From: Ferroplasmaceae archaeon UBA567
GTDB taxonomy: Archaea > Thermoplasmatota > Thermoplasmata > Thermoplasmatales > Thermoplasmataceae
DNA: 25,679 nucleotides
Direction: 5' to 3'
NCBI GenBank assembly: GCA_002505185.1
Contig: DAUP01000041.1
Span: forward strand, 1-25,679
In this document: positions 1-8,393 of the stretch, in pieces
Numbering within the stretch: the first letter of the stretch is position 1
How the letters are laid out: each line of letters starts with the position of its first letter
Made by a program: the position numbers and the translations under genes
Notes under the pieces: model-generated
The model's input: the letters and a program-made list of their open reading frames with translations, nothing else
What the model was told of the DNA's origin: nothing
Databases searched by the model: none

Positions 1-128
1 CTAATGATTAGGGAATTTAGGATTTTATCTTTGGGTTTTCAAAAATTTTTCTTTGTATAACTGACATTGTAGTCAGACATTTATTCAAGAATAACATACA
101 GAGAACAAATTCATGTCAATAAGAGAAA

Positions 129-137
129 TTATTTATT
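129..137 (+). promoter_or_regulatory. TATA-like box of flpA
   Basis: A run reading TTATTTATT lies about 25 nt before the flpA ATG at 158. At that spacing transcription would start at or a few bases before the ATG, giving a leaderless or nearly leaderless mRNA. Bases 1-128 show no gene that I can support. Confidence 0.5.
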
Positions 138-157
138 TTCAGTGGGTATAAAGAGAT

Positions 158-820
158 ATGAAAAAACATGCCCAGTCCCTAAAAATAGATAGCAGGAGAA
201 TAATCGCAGAAAAGGGAAAAGTATTCACTGTAAGCGCATATAATCAGTCAGTTTATGGAGAAAAAATTAAAAGATCAGGTGGTTTCTATTTACGGGAATG
301 GAACCCAAAGCGAAGCAAACTAGCAGCTGCCATATTGAAAGGGTTTTCATCTATGCCATTGAGAGAGGATTCTACCGTACTTTATCTAGGTGCATCTACA
401 GGAACCACAGTAAGCCATGTTTCTGATATATGTTTCAGTGGAGAAGTCTTTGCAGTGGAGTTTTCATATGATTCTTTCATAAATTTGTATACACTGGCTG
501 TTAAAAGGAACAACATTTATCCCATACTGGAAGACGCAAATATGCCTGAGAAATATGAGTTTTTTATAGATGAGCCAGATATTATTTACCAGGATATTGC
601 ACAGAGAAATCAGGTTCAAATATTCAATGAAAATTCAAAGAAATTTAAGAATGCTAGAAAAGCAATGTTGATAATAAAGGCAAGAGCTATATCATCAAAC
701 AGGCCTGAAAAGAGCATAGTTAATTCGGCCATTCGGGAAATAAAGGATTTCAAAGTTAAGGAAATAATAAATCTTAAACCATACGATATAGGGAATTATT
801 TTGTATATCTAGAGAGATAA
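158..820 (+). CDS. flpA: Fibrillarin-like rRNA/tRNA 2'-O-methyltransferase
   Basis: Archaeal fibrillarin is the SAM-dependent methyltransferase of C/D box sRNPs. It puts 2'-O-methyl groups on rRNA and tRNA at sites chosen by guide RNAs, together with Nop5 and L7Ae. The 220-aa product has the usual archaeal length. It carries the family signature SVYGE...REWNPKRSKLAAAI (residues about 31-59), then the SAM-binding motif I GASTGTTVSHVSDI (about 78-91) and the VFAVEFS strand. A TATA-like box about 25 nt upstream supports the ATG at 158. The partner gene nop5, often adjacent, is not inside this window; it could lie before position 1 or elsewhere. Family assignment is secure. Confidence 0.93.
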   Translation: MKKHAQSLKIDSRRIIAEKGKVFTVSAYNQSVYGEKIKRSGGFYLREWNPKRSKLAAAILKGFSSMPLREDSTVLYLGASTGTTVSHVSDICFSGEVFAVEFSYDSFINLYTLAVKRNNIYPILEDANMPEKYEFFIDEPDIIYQDIAQRNQVQIFNENSKKFKNARKAMLIIKARAISSNRPEKSIVNSAIREIKDFKVKEIINLKPYDIGNYFVYLER

Positions 821-1011
821 TGTCAAGCATGTGCCTGTAAATGTTAAAAATAAATTCGGTTAAATAATTATGTTACAGGCTATATTTACCACTTAAATGG
901 AAATTGTTCCATAAATATATTACATAAATTCGTTTTTATTTTCATTTTTGAAATAAATAATTTTTTGTTATCAAATATATATTTAATTTGACATGAAAAT
1001 ATATTAGAAAA

Positions 1012-1021
1012 GGTTATATAG
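1012..1021 (+). promoter_or_regulatory. TATA-like box upstream of the 93-aa ORF
   Basis: GGTTATATAG sits about 37 nt before the TTG start at 1054. The 821-1053 gap is very AT-rich and holds nothing else I can name. Confidence 0.4.
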
Positions 1022-1053
1022 TTCTCTTTTTTATGTAGTATAAGGTAAGAGAC

Positions 1054-1335
1054 TTGAAAATAGAAATAGGAGAAAAATATGATTTCGAAATAGAAAGGTC
1101 TGACATAGAGAACGTGAAGGAGGGTTCTGTAATAGCTACTTATTACAGCCTGGGAAACCCCATATATGTCGAATTAGTTATCAACAGAAGCCTATCAAAG
1201 GAAATCAATAAATTCTTTGCAAACACGGATAAAAAATCTGCAATAATATCCATAGAACGTATATCTAAATCAAAATACAGGATAATCCCAACTATAGTAA
1301 TACTGAACAGGCAGAGAGGTGCTTTACAAAAATAG
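1054..1335 (+). CDS. Conserved-looking hypothetical protein, 93 aa
   Basis: I do not recognise this protein. It is 93 aa, charged and lysine/isoleucine rich, with alternating hydrophobic stretches (SVIATYYSL, IYVELVI, SAIISIERI, YRIIPTIVIL) that suggest a small all-beta fold. No signal peptide or membrane helix is visible. The start is TTG, because no in-frame ATG lies upstream within the open frame and the TATA-like box sits at a sensible distance. Codon use resembles the neighbouring genes, which supports it being real. The beginning (GEKYDFEIE) recalls TRAM or OB-like nucleic-acid-binding domains, but the match is too weak to assign. Confidence 0.6.
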   Translation: MKIEIGEKYDFEIERSDIENVKEGSVIATYYSLGNPIYVELVINRSLSKEINKFFANTDKKSAIISIERISKSKYRIIPTIVILNRQRGALQK

Positions 1336-1423
1336 AAAATTCTTCAGTTTGATACCTGTATTTTTTTATGTTGTTTTAAGTATAATTTTTATTACCCAAT
1401 ATAAAGTTATTAATGACAAAAAG

Positions 1424-1432
1424 TTTATATAA
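1424..1432 (+). promoter_or_regulatory. TATA-like box upstream of a 43-aa ORF
   Basis: TTTATATAA lies about 36 nt before an ATG at 1464. This is the normal spacing seen for other genes in the window and is the main reason for considering the small ORF real. Confidence 0.4.
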
Positions 1433-1463
1433 GATTTTTCTAATATATTAATTGGTCTTTCTA

Positions 1464-1595
1464 ATGTCGCTATACAGGAAGAAAGGAAAGGACGAAGTAG
1501 ATGAAATAGCTAGCTATGAAGATTTAGAAAAAGATATATGGAGAGAGGACAAAAATAACTCAGGGAGAAAGTCGGGTTCTATCCCTAGGAAATAA
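1464..1595 (+). CDS. Possible small acidic/basic protein, 43 aa
   Basis: A 43-codon ORF starts at ATG 1464 and ends with TAA at 1595, so its last 12 codons overlap the 3' end of aspS on the other strand. The peptide is strongly charged: it starts MSLYRKKGKDEVDEIASYED, has a helical acidic middle (DLEKDIWRED) and ends in a basic Ser/Gly/Lys/Arg tail. A TATA-like box precedes it at a good distance. No family is recognised. The tail is encoded by antisense aspS sequence, so the C-terminal part could be fortuitous and the whole ORF could be noise. Confidence 0.35.
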   Translation: MSLYRKKGKDEVDEIASYEDLEKDIWREDKNNSGRKSGSIPRK

Positions 1596-2843
1596 TGTAG
1601 ATTCCCTAACATTATTCAAGCCCAGTAAGTTCATCACTAGACGGTCTAGGCCTAGGCCCCAACCTGCATGTGGTGGCATTCCATATTTGAATGCTTTTTC
1701 ATAAAATTCAAAATTATTTTTATTTAACCCTTTTTTAATGAAATTATCTTCAAGCATCTTATAGTTATGTATTCTCTGTGCCCCGGATGTGACCTCAATG
1801 TCGTTTAACTGCAGGTCAAATGATTTTGTAATGCTTGGATTAGTGTCGGGATGCGTGTAAAAGGGCCTCATATCGGCCGGCCAGCCTGTTATAAAATAGA
1901 ATCCCAGAAACTTTTCTGCAAGTATTTTATTAGCCTCTGGAGAGAAATCATCGCCAAAGTTTAATTTTAGACCTTTTTTATTTAAGTATTCCATTGCTTT
2001 CTCATAGGTTATCCGGGGAAATGGGGTTTCAAGTTTTTTTACATTATATCCATTTTTTTCAAGTCTTGATTGCATCAAATCAACTGTTCTGTTTACCGCA
2101 TATGATATTGCTTCCTCAAGATATTCCATTGCTTTCTTATCGTCTATAAATGCGGCTTCCATATCAATGGATGTGAATTCGTTGAGATGCCTTACAGTGT
2201 TTTCCTTTTCAGCCCGAAATGCAGGCCCTACTTCGAATACTTTATCAAACCCTGATGATATAAGAATTTCCTTATAGAGCTGGGGTGACTGGTTCAGATA
2301 TGCATTTTTCTCAAAATACTCAACCTTGAACAGATCTGCACCTCCTTCAGTAGCAGCGGCAACTATCTTCGGTGTATGTACCTCGATAAAATTTTCTCTG
2401 TTCATGAATTCTCTTATCCCAAACAAAAGCTGACTCTCAAACTGGAATATTAAAAGATTTTCCGGCTTTCTCAGGTCAAGGAATCTGTTGTTAAGCCTTG
2501 TGTCCAGATCAGCTGAAACACGGTCAATCACTCCCAGGGGAAGCGGGGTCTCAGCTATTGATAGAATTTCTATTTCTATTCCCAGTATTTCCATTCCTGC
2601 CTTGCTTATGCTTTTTTTATTCAATGTCCCATATATGGAAATTACAGATTCCCTCGTTATGTCGTAAAGTTGGTCGTAATTGTTCATTTTATCCTTTTTT
2701 GCCGTTACCTGAATAGTTCCCGTATTGTCCCTTAAAATGATGAACATAAGGTTTTTTATCTTTCTTGTTTCCTGAACCCAGCCCTTTATCGTTACTTGTG
2801 CCCCATCATCAAGTTCCTTTAAATCAGATATATAAGTTCTCAT
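1560..2843 (-). CDS. aspS: Aspartate--tRNA ligase, archaeal type (possibly Asp/Asn non-discriminating)
   Basis: Class IIb aminoacyl-tRNA synthetase that charges tRNA-Asp in the cytoplasm. The 427-aa product has the archaeal size. From the ATG at 2843, the N-terminal OB-fold anticodon-binding domain covers about residues 1-105. The catalytic domain shows motif 2 (VGPAFRAEKENTVRHLNEF) and motif 3 (GWGLGLDRLVMNLLG) and ends in the conserved LFPRD region. The open frame extends 16 codons further to a TTG at 2891, but MRTYISDLKEL matches the normal N-terminus of the family. In the anticodon domain the GWV-x-E position carries Gln, where discriminating Thermococcus AspRS has Trp. Together with the lack of the downstream Lys, this is compatible with a non-discriminating enzyme; that is inference from remembered residues. 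Confidence 0.93.
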   Translation of the reverse strand: MRTYISDLKELDDGAQVTIKGWVQETRKIKNLMFIILRDNTGTIQVTAKKDKMNNYDQLYDITRESVISIYGTLNKKSISKAGMEILGIEIEILSIAETPLPLGVIDRVSADLDTRLNNRFLDLRKPENLLIFQFESQLLFGIREFMNRENFIEVHTPKIVAAATEGGADLFKVEYFEKNAYLNQSPQLYKEILISSGFDKVFEVGPAFRAEKENTVRHLNEFTSIDMEAAFIDDKKAMEYLEEAISYAVNRTVDLMQSRLEKNGYNVKKLETPFPRITYEKAMEYLNKKGLKLNFGDDFSPEANKILAEKFLGFYFITGWPADMRPFYTHPDTNPSITKSFDLQLNDIEVTSGAQRIHNYKMLEDNFIKKGLNKNNFEFYEKAFKYGMPPHAGWGLGLDRLVMNLLGLNNVRESTLFPRDRTRLSP

Positions 2844-3009
2844 TCTTATGGTATATTTATCTATTATTAAATTTTTTAACTTTTTAATCAATTATAACTG
2901 AAAATTTCATCTAGGTAGATGGCACATAACCGTAGAAGTACATGATAATTATGGATAGAACATCTTAGATATTACAAACATTAATATTTAATTAAATATA
3001 TGCATATTT

Positions 3010-4155
3010 ATGATCAGTAATGGTTTCAATTCTAAATGTGTACATTCCGGGGACATTGAAATAGATGGAATAGGCAACGTTGTTACACCTATCTTTGAAA
3101 ATTCTACATTTGAATTCCCCGAAAGTGGGGTATCCGGTGACTATATCTACTCCAGGTGGGGGAACCCTACTGTTAAATCCTTCGAGGATAAATATGCAGA
3201 TGTGGAACGCACAGAACATGCATTTGCTTATTCAACAGGAATGGCAGCAATAACATCAAGCGTCATGCCTTATTTAAAGAGTGGTGATTCTGTACTAAGC
3301 CTCAATGAATTATATGGCCAGACCTTCGGTTTTTTTTCCAGAATTTTGCCGAAATATAAAATCAACGTTGATTTCATAAGCGTCAGTGATTTGAATAAAT
3401 GTGATTTTAAAAATAAAAATTATAAAATTCTTTATATAGAGTCCATAACAAACCCATTGTTAGAGGTGCCTGATATTATAGAGATAGCCAAGATGTGCAG
3501 GGAGGAAGGAATCAAATTATTAGTTGATGCAACATTTGCGACACCCTACAACCAGAATCCTGTTTCATTGGGGGCTGATATGGCATTGCATAGCGGAACA
3601 AAATACATATCAGGGCATACCGACCTGGTGATAGGTTTGTCCGGCTTCAACGATAATTATGATGATCTGGATTATTACAGGAAAACATATGGCGGGACTC
3701 CAGATGCATTTCAGGCATTCCTTGCCTATAGGGGAATGAAAACATTGGGGTTAAGAATGGAAAGGCATAATAAGAATGGAATGGAACTTGCAAAGGTGTT
3801 AAACGACTCACAAAAGATAGATGATGTATATTATCCAGGACTGAAAGAAGGAAAATATTTCAACGTTGCAGAAAAAAACCTGAGAGGCTACAGTGGAATG
3901 ATATCATTCAATGTGAGAGGAGGAATTGAAAACTCGCATAAGTTAATCAAAAATCTCAGTATACCAAAATATGCTGTAAGCCTTGGAGGAGTTGAAAGCC
4001 TGATATCCATTCCAGTTGAGGGTACTCACAAGGCATTGACAGAGGAGGAAAGAAAAGCATCAGGGATAAAAGACAGCCTGGTCAGGCTTTCCGTTGGCAT
4101 AGAGGATTTAGAGGATTTAGTAAAGGACCTTGAAAACGCCTTAGATAAAATTTAA
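3010..4155 (+). CDS. PLP-dependent trans-sulfuration enzyme (cystathionine gamma-synthase/lyase family)
   Basis: Cys/Met-metabolism PLP enzyme of fold type I, cytosolic, 381 aa, a normal length. Seen in the sequence: the YSRWGNPT motif (residues 47-54) that contacts the PLP phosphate of the neighbouring subunit, the phosphate-binding STGMAA (75-80), the LYGQT loop with the stacking Tyr (101-105), the D173 of LLVDATFATP that pairs with the pyridine nitrogen, the Schiff-base Lys198 in HSGTKYISGH, and SLGGVESL near the C-terminus. These motifs are shared by cystathionine gamma-synthase, cystathionine gamma-lyase and methionine gamma-lyase, so the reaction cannot be fixed from sequence alone. The AT-rich stretch 2983-2998 just upstream would give a leaderless transcript. 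The gene stands alone and diverges from aspS. Confidence 0.9.
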   Translation: MISNGFNSKCVHSGDIEIDGIGNVVTPIFENSTFEFPESGVSGDYIYSRWGNPTVKSFEDKYADVERTEHAFAYSTGMAAITSSVMPYLKSGDSVLSLNELYGQTFGFFSRILPKYKINVDFISVSDLNKCDFKNKNYKILYIESITNPLLEVPDIIEIAKMCREEGIKLLVDATFATPYNQNPVSLGADMALHSGTKYISGHTDLVIGLSGFNDNYDDLDYYRKTYGGTPDAFQAFLAYRGMKTLGLRMERHNKNGMELAKVLNDSQKIDDVYYPGLKEGKYFNVAEKNLRGYSGMISFNVRGGIENSHKLIKNLSIPKYAVSLGGVESLISIPVEGTHKALTEEERKASGIKDSLVRLSVGIEDLEDLVKDLENALDKI

Positions 4156-4310
4156 ACTTATAATTTATACTTTCTGCCTGGAATCAAGAATGGAGTAAAT
4201 ATATTTCTCTGATAAATGGGATATTTATTATCATGTACAGCTTCTTCCTGAAATGCAGTTTTTTGCTGTAGAGCATTTTGAATATTCATATACTGGAATG
4301 TACAAAGTAA

Positions 4311-4319
4311 AATATAATA
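4311..4319 (+). promoter_or_regulatory. TATA-like box of the NfeD-family gene
   Basis: AATATAATA lies about 27 nt upstream of ATG 4342. The open frame also offers TTG 4327 and GTG 4339, but the box spacing points to ATG 4342 and a leaderless mRNA. The 4156-4310 gap holds nothing else recognisable. Confidence 0.5.
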
Positions 4320-4341
4320 GTCTACATTGATTATATTAGTG

Positions 4342-5652
4342 ATGACAAAATCAAAGGGGCTGTTAATAGCCATTATAGCTTTGATTCTACTTCTTCTGGT
4401 TGTTTCAGCAGCCGGCCATAGTACAGAATCCCCCACCCAACCATATAAGGCAGGCAATGGCAAAGTGATTCTTATTATTAACCTTACAGGAACGATAAAT
4501 GCAGGTACAACAAATATGTTCAGGTCACATCTCTCCAGTATAAATAACTCCAGCGTAAAGGCCGTAATTATAAACATTAATGCTGGAGGGGGTATGTTGG
4601 AACAGGCATTTGCCATTGACAAATATATCACTTCTACAGAAGATAAGGGTATTAATGTCTATATATACGTAATGCCGGACGGTTCTGCATCATACACTGG
4701 CACATACATTGCAATGGATGGAACAGGACTTTATATGGCACCTGGAACGTCTATAGGTCTTTCTGAACCAGTTATCATTGGGGGAACAAAAGCAATGGAA
4801 CAAAATGACATTGCCCAGATGGAAGCAATTATGGGAAATATGGCATCCTCCCATGGAAGAAATTCTACCGCTGCTAAAAGCATGGTAACAAATGATTCTG
4901 ATTACTCCTCCTCCCAGGCGGCCAGCATTAATCTGTCCAATGGAAGTTTTTCATCTATGAATGCAATGCTGGCAGGGCTTAACCTCAGCACATATGCAAA
5001 AATCTATGTAAACCAGAGTGCCTATGACCAGTTTCTGGGATATATTAGCAATCCATTGACTGCAGGAATATTCATGCTTATCGGAATCGTTGCCATATTT
5101 CTCGATCTCTACCACGGAACAATAATTCTTTCCATAATCGGCGTAGTTATGATTGGCCTGGGCCTTCTTGGTGCAGATATAATTGATGCTTCCATATTTG
5201 GGCTTGTTCTCATCCTCCTTGCGGGAGTACTGATATTCCTTGAATTTAAGACTAGCCACGGAATTGCACTCCTATCCGGGCTAATAGTAGGCCTTGCCGG
5301 AATTTATTTTCTTGCATCCTCATATGGCACTTCCAGTCCGGGTTATTCACCGAGCCCGTTTGGAACTGACTTTTTTATGTCCGCTATAGCCATAGTTCTT
5401 ATGGGGATACTCCTAGTTGCCTACATAAGCAAGATATTAAAATCCCAGAAAAAAGAACATTATACAGGCATTGAATCATTAATAGGACATAGTGCTGTGG
5501 TGGTAACTACCATGAAAACAAATGGAAGGGGATTTGTCTCAGTGGATGGTGTTCAGTGGAGTGCCATTAACACTGGAGTGGATATACGTGAGAACGACAG
5601 GGTTATAATTATGGAAAGAAAGGGGCTGACACTTCTAGTCAAAAAAATTTAA
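4342..5652 (+). CDS. NfeD-family membrane protein with ClpP-class (1510-N-like) domain, probably inactive
   Basis: Full-length NfeD architecture, 436 aa. It has an N-terminal signal/anchor helix (about residues 6-23) and an extracytoplasmic ClpP-crotonase-fold domain (about 40-225) with the fold signatures INAGGG and MAPGTSIG. A membrane block follows (about 238-365, four to six helices), then a C-terminal soluble OB-fold NfeD domain (about 375-436, VQWSAIN...GDRV-like). Active relatives such as Pyrococcus PH1510 use a Ser/Lys dyad, cleave stomatin and are paired with a stomatin gene. Here the motif equivalent to AASAGTYI reads ASYTGTYI, so Tyr118 falls at the nucleophile position. Counting back from the shared GRN motif, Asn155 falls where the Lys is expected. 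No stomatin/slipin gene is adjacent. The family is firm; loss of activity is inference from a remembered alignment. Confidence 0.85.
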   Translation: MTKSKGLLIAIIALILLLLVVSAAGHSTESPTQPYKAGNGKVILIINLTGTINAGTTNMFRSHLSSINNSSVKAVIININAGGGMLEQAFAIDKYITSTEDKGINVYIYVMPDGSASYTGTYIAMDGTGLYMAPGTSIGLSEPVIIGGTKAMEQNDIAQMEAIMGNMASSHGRNSTAAKSMVTNDSDYSSSQAASINLSNGSFSSMNAMLAGLNLSTYAKIYVNQSAYDQFLGYISNPLTAGIFMLIGIVAIFLDLYHGTIILSIIGVVMIGLGLLGADIIDASIFGLVLILLAGVLIFLEFKTSHGIALLSGLIVGLAGIYFLASSYGTSSPGYSPSPFGTDFFMSAIAIVLMGILLVAYISKILKSQKKEHYTGIESLIGHSAVVVTTMKTNGRGFVSVDGVQWSAINTGVDIRENDRVIIMERKGLTLLVKKI

Positions 5653-5677
5653 AAATGAATTCCGGTATAAGATTATA

Positions 5678-5685
5678 TTTATATG
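5678..5685 (+). promoter_or_regulatory. TATA-like box of the ROK kinase gene
   Basis: TTTATATG lies about 26 nt before ATG 5707, consistent with leaderless transcription. Confidence 0.45.
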
Positions 5686-5706
5686 TATTCTTAAAATATA
5701 GTTCTA

Positions 5707-6642
5707 ATGTATATACTTGGCTATGACGTGGGAGGCACAAAAATTTCTGCAGTTGTTGGAGATGAAAACGGCCACATATTAAAAAAAATAACCATGAGAA
5801 CAATGAAAGAATACGGAAAAATAGGTGTTACAGATCAACTTATATCCATGGGAGAAGAATTGCTTAAAAAGGCAGGCATCAAGGAGATATCAAAAATAGG
5901 GATTATATTTGCGGGGCCTGTGGATTCAGAAAAGGGTATTATTATTTCATCACCGAATATTATTGGGTTAAAGAATTACAATATAACGAAAAGACTGGAA
6001 AATCATTTCAATGTAAAGGTCTATCTTCAAAACGACGCTTCAGCATCGACAATAGCTGAGAAATTATTCGGATCTGCAAGGGATTTTTCTAATTTTGTCT
6101 ACATCACATTGAGTACCGGAATTGGAGGTGGCATATTCATAAACAATAAACTTTACAGGGGTAGGCATGGTATGGCAGGCGAACTTGGGCATATGGTTAT
6201 ACTCCCAAACGGGCCAATATGTGGCTGCGGTAGAAGAGGATGCCTGGAGGCTATCGCCAGTGGAAGAGGAATTGAAAGGAGAGTTTTGGAGAATATAAGT
6301 GCCGTTAAAAATTCTACAATATTCTCTGACATGAATCCTTCAGACATAGATGCAAAAAAGATTTTTGCTGCAAAAAAATCCGGTGATATGTTTGCACAGC
6401 TGATAGTGGAAGAAACCATATATTATCTTGCTGTGGGTATAGTGAATATCATAAATATTCTGGATCCAGAAGCTATTATCATCGGTGGTGGCATATCCCA
6501 GGAGGGTGAAGACCTCTTTAGACCATTGAAAATGGCTGTAAGGGAAGAAATGAAATCCATGAAAAGGCCAGTAAAAATATTAAAGGCTCTGAAAAACGGT
6601 GCCGACCTTGGATGCATAGCAATCACGCAGTACAGTGAATGA
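5707..6642 (+). CDS. ROK-family sugar kinase (glucokinase-like)
   Basis: ATP-dependent hexose kinase of the ROK family, cytosolic, 311 aa, typical length. Visible motifs: the phosphate-1 loop DVGGTK (7-12); the catalytic Asp110 in LQNDASAS; the second phosphate loop LSTGIGGGIF (135-144); the sugar-binding EXGH-type motif AGELGH (157-162); the zinc-binding Cys cluster CGCGRRGC (172-179), which with His162 makes the ROK zinc site; and the adenosine-site region IIIGGGIS. There is no N-terminal helix-turn-helix, so it is an enzyme rather than a ROK repressor. Substrate could be glucose, another hexose or N-acetyl sugar; glucose is the usual archaeal assignment. Confidence 0.9.
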   Translation: MYILGYDVGGTKISAVVGDENGHILKKITMRTMKEYGKIGVTDQLISMGEELLKKAGIKEISKIGIIFAGPVDSEKGIIISSPNIIGLKNYNITKRLENHFNVKVYLQNDASASTIAEKLFGSARDFSNFVYITLSTGIGGGIFINNKLYRGRHGMAGELGHMVILPNGPICGCGRRGCLEAIASGRGIERRVLENISAVKNSTIFSDMNPSDIDAKKIFAAKKSGDMFAQLIVEETIYYLAVGIVNIINILDPEAIIIGGGISQEGEDLFRPLKMAVREEMKSMKRPVKILKALKNGADLGCIAITQYSE

Positions 6643-6678
6643 TATTCCCTAACTGTAGAAATTCAGTTCTATTTGGAA

Positions 6679-6816
6679 ATGAGTTTTATGGTACCTCCGG
6701 GCAGGAAGAAATACAATCGCCACATAACTGGCATATTTCTATTTGCCAGCCCACCCGCAATAATTTTTTGTCTCCATGCCTTGAGTTTTTCAGAAATTCA
6801 ATTTTACAATTTTTGA
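6679..6816 (+). pseudogene. Possible remnant of a small membrane protein in the 6643-7098 gap
   Basis: The 456-bp gap between the kinase and the radical SAM gene holds no convincing gene. One frame gives 45 aa starting MSFMVPPGRKKYNRHITGIF with a hydrophobic stretch, then stops at a TGA. The same frame goes on, through two more stops, to another hydrophobic piece (LTGFGLFILRVVFVPICIL). That pattern fits a decayed small membrane protein. A longer frame (6639-7040, 133 aa) overlaps it, but it is rich in Cys/His/Trp/Asn with no domain, so I do not call it. Low confidence. Confidence 0.2.
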
Positions 6817-7058
6817 ACCCATCCACTTTCCTAAGGAGAATGCTCTGTATTGACAGGGTTTGGCCTATTCATTCTCAGGGTAGTATTTGTACCGATTTGC
6901 ATACTATAAACAAGAAAGCTCCAATCTTGCGGAAGTTGATGACCTGCAAAGCACTTATATTATTTCATGAAATAAATAACCAGAAGAGAATATTATCCAA
7001 TATGGATGCATTCTATTGGATAAACATATATTGTTTTTAATATATTTTATCATAAAAG

Positions 7059-7067
7059 TTTAAATAA
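7059..7067 (+). promoter_or_regulatory. TATA-like box of the radical SAM gene
   Basis: TTTAAATAA lies about 36 nt upstream of ATG 7099, giving a leader of roughly 10 nt. Confidence 0.45.
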
Positions 7068-7098
7068 GTATATTGACTAGTATTATTTGGGCAATTTT

Positions 7099-8124
7099 AT
7101 GTCGGTTTATAATGCAGTTGTTTTAAGGTCCATAAAAAGAAATGTGTCAAGAATAAAAAATAAAAAATTACCCACAATAGCTGGGCATAAACTGTTATAT
7201 GAGTGTAATCTGAGATGTAAAATGTGCCCATTCTGGAGAAGGCCTGACAGTAAGCTTCTGTCTCTGGACCAGGAAATAAAAATGATGGAAAAACTAAAGG
7301 GGGGAGGCGTGTCATATCTTGGGTTTGAAGGTGGTGAACCCCTTCTGAGAAATGATATTGGAGATATATTGAAGGAAAGCCATAAACGCTTCCATACATC
7401 TATGGTGACAAATGGGTGGCGTTTAGAAAAAAAAATAAATGAAATACATAATTCTCTTGATTTTCTATTTGTTTCAATCGATGGAGATAGGAAAGTGCAT
7501 GACAATATGAGAGGAATGGAGGGATCATTTGAGCATGCCGTAAGAGGAATAAATACCTCAAAACACATGGTACCCGTGGCCATGAGCTCAACAATAACAA
7601 GGGAGAATATTGACAGTATAGGTAATATTCTTGACCTTGGTGATGAACTAGAAGTTCCAATAAATTTCCAGATTGAATATGATTATTCCACAGCTGATAA
7701 AATATCACCGGAAAAAGATAAACTGCTAAGCGCCCTTAACATGCTTATAGATAGAAAGAAATCCAAAAGTCCTATTATGAATACTGTGCAGTATTTTGAA
7801 GCGATAAGAGACTCATGGTTCCTGGGATACAAATGGGAGTGCAGACCCTGGCTCACAATAAACATAGATCCTGAGGGGCGGGTAGTAACACCCTGTTATA
7901 TTATTAATGAATACACCGGATCCGACTATATCTGGAATCTGGATATCAAAAAGACGTGGAACAGTTTTGACTGGGAGCCCTATAGGGCGTGCAACAAATG
8001 TGCATTGTCATGTTATCTGGAACCTTCATTGTTTAAATGGACAAGGCCGGCAATGGTAAAGAGCAGGATAATAGATGCTACCATAGACTATATAAAATTC
8101 AATTCATCAAAGAAAAATTACTGA
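7099..8124 (+). CDS. Radical SAM protein with Cys-rich C-terminus (SPASM-like)
   Basis: The 341-aa product is a radical SAM enzyme. It has CxxxCxxC at C36/C40/C43 (ECNLRCKMCPFW) binding the SAM-cleaving 4Fe-4S cluster, GFEGGEPLLR (the SAM-contacting GGEP motif), MVTNGW and LFVSIDGDRKVHDNMRG strands of the partial TIM barrel. The C-terminal third has further cysteines (WECRPW, TPCYII, CNKCALSC) that resemble an auxiliary-cluster SPASM or twitch domain. ATG 7099 is preferred over the TTG at 7087 because of the TATA-like box spacing. The substrate cannot be told: this family includes peptide-modifying and lipid-modifying enzymes and no partner gene is adjacent. It is the last chromosomal gene before the island; the attachment repeat begins 9 nt after its stop codon. 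Confidence 0.85.
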   Translation: MSVYNAVVLRSIKRNVSRIKNKKLPTIAGHKLLYECNLRCKMCPFWRRPDSKLLSLDQEIKMMEKLKGGGVSYLGFEGGEPLLRNDIGDILKESHKRFHTSMVTNGWRLEKKINEIHNSLDFLFVSIDGDRKVHDNMRGMEGSFEHAVRGINTSKHMVPVAMSSTITRENIDSIGNILDLGDELEVPINFQIEYDYSTADKISPEKDKLLSALNMLIDRKKSKSPIMNTVQYFEAIRDSWFLGYKWECRPWLTINIDPEGRVVTPCYIINEYTGSDYIWNLDIKKTWNSFDWEPYRACNKCALSCYLEPSLFKWTRPAMVKSRIIDATIDYIKFNSSKKNY

Positions 8125-8132
8125 AATTACTT

Positions 8133-8150
8133 TAAGCCGCCGACGGGATT
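8133..8150 (+). repeat. Distal attachment core (copy of the tRNA-Thr 3' end)
   Basis: Eighteen bases identical to 22949-22966. They correspond to the discriminator base, the 3' acceptor strand, the 3' T-stem strand and three T-loop bases of the tRNA. The flanking bases differ on both sides, as expected for an integration core. No other tRNA sequence is present here, so this is a partial copy and not a functional tRNA gene. Confidence 0.88.
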
Positions 8151-8155
8151 AACAT

Positions 8156-8167
8156 TAAAAGGTTAAA
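8156..8167 (+). repeat. Left arm repeat of the island (taaaaggttaaa)
   Basis: Twelve bases, 5 nt inside the left core. The exact inverse complement occurs at 22933-22944, 4 nt inside the right core. In the excised circle the two would flank the core symmetrically, as integrase-binding sites do. Confidence 0.6.
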
Positions 8168-8367
8168 GCTATAAGCTAAAAATACCTAAATTATTTTTTT
8201 TCTTTATATACTCACGATCCGGTTTTTGTAATATAAAAATACAATTATATAATCGCATGATTATTTTATAGTTTTAAGCCAGGTTAAAATTTAACCCTTG
8301 AGTTATAAAAAATATGGCCATAATTGCAACTTTTAATCTTGCCTTAATTTTCATACCCTATAATGCC

Positions 8368-8393
8368 ATTTTACAAGGCAATTTTACAAGGCA
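8368..8393. repeat. Tandem 13-bp duplication
   Basis: attttacaaggca is repeated twice without a gap. No function can be assigned; it may be a replication slip or a small protein-binding site near the island end. Confidence 0.6.

Noticed and set aside
4158..4631. 157-codon minus-strand frame over the start of the NfeD gene
   Set aside because: Antisense to the signal helix and protease domain of the NfeD protein; no homology visible and no promoter.
6639..7040. 133-codon plus-strand frame after the ROK kinase
   Set aside because: Rich in Cys, His, Trp and Asn, no domain, no promoter at the right distance, and overlaps the kinase stop; composition unlike the real genes nearby.
7107..7583. 158-codon minus-strand frame over the radical SAM gene
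   Set aside because: Shadow of the radical SAM coding sequence, which has all cluster and SAM motifs.
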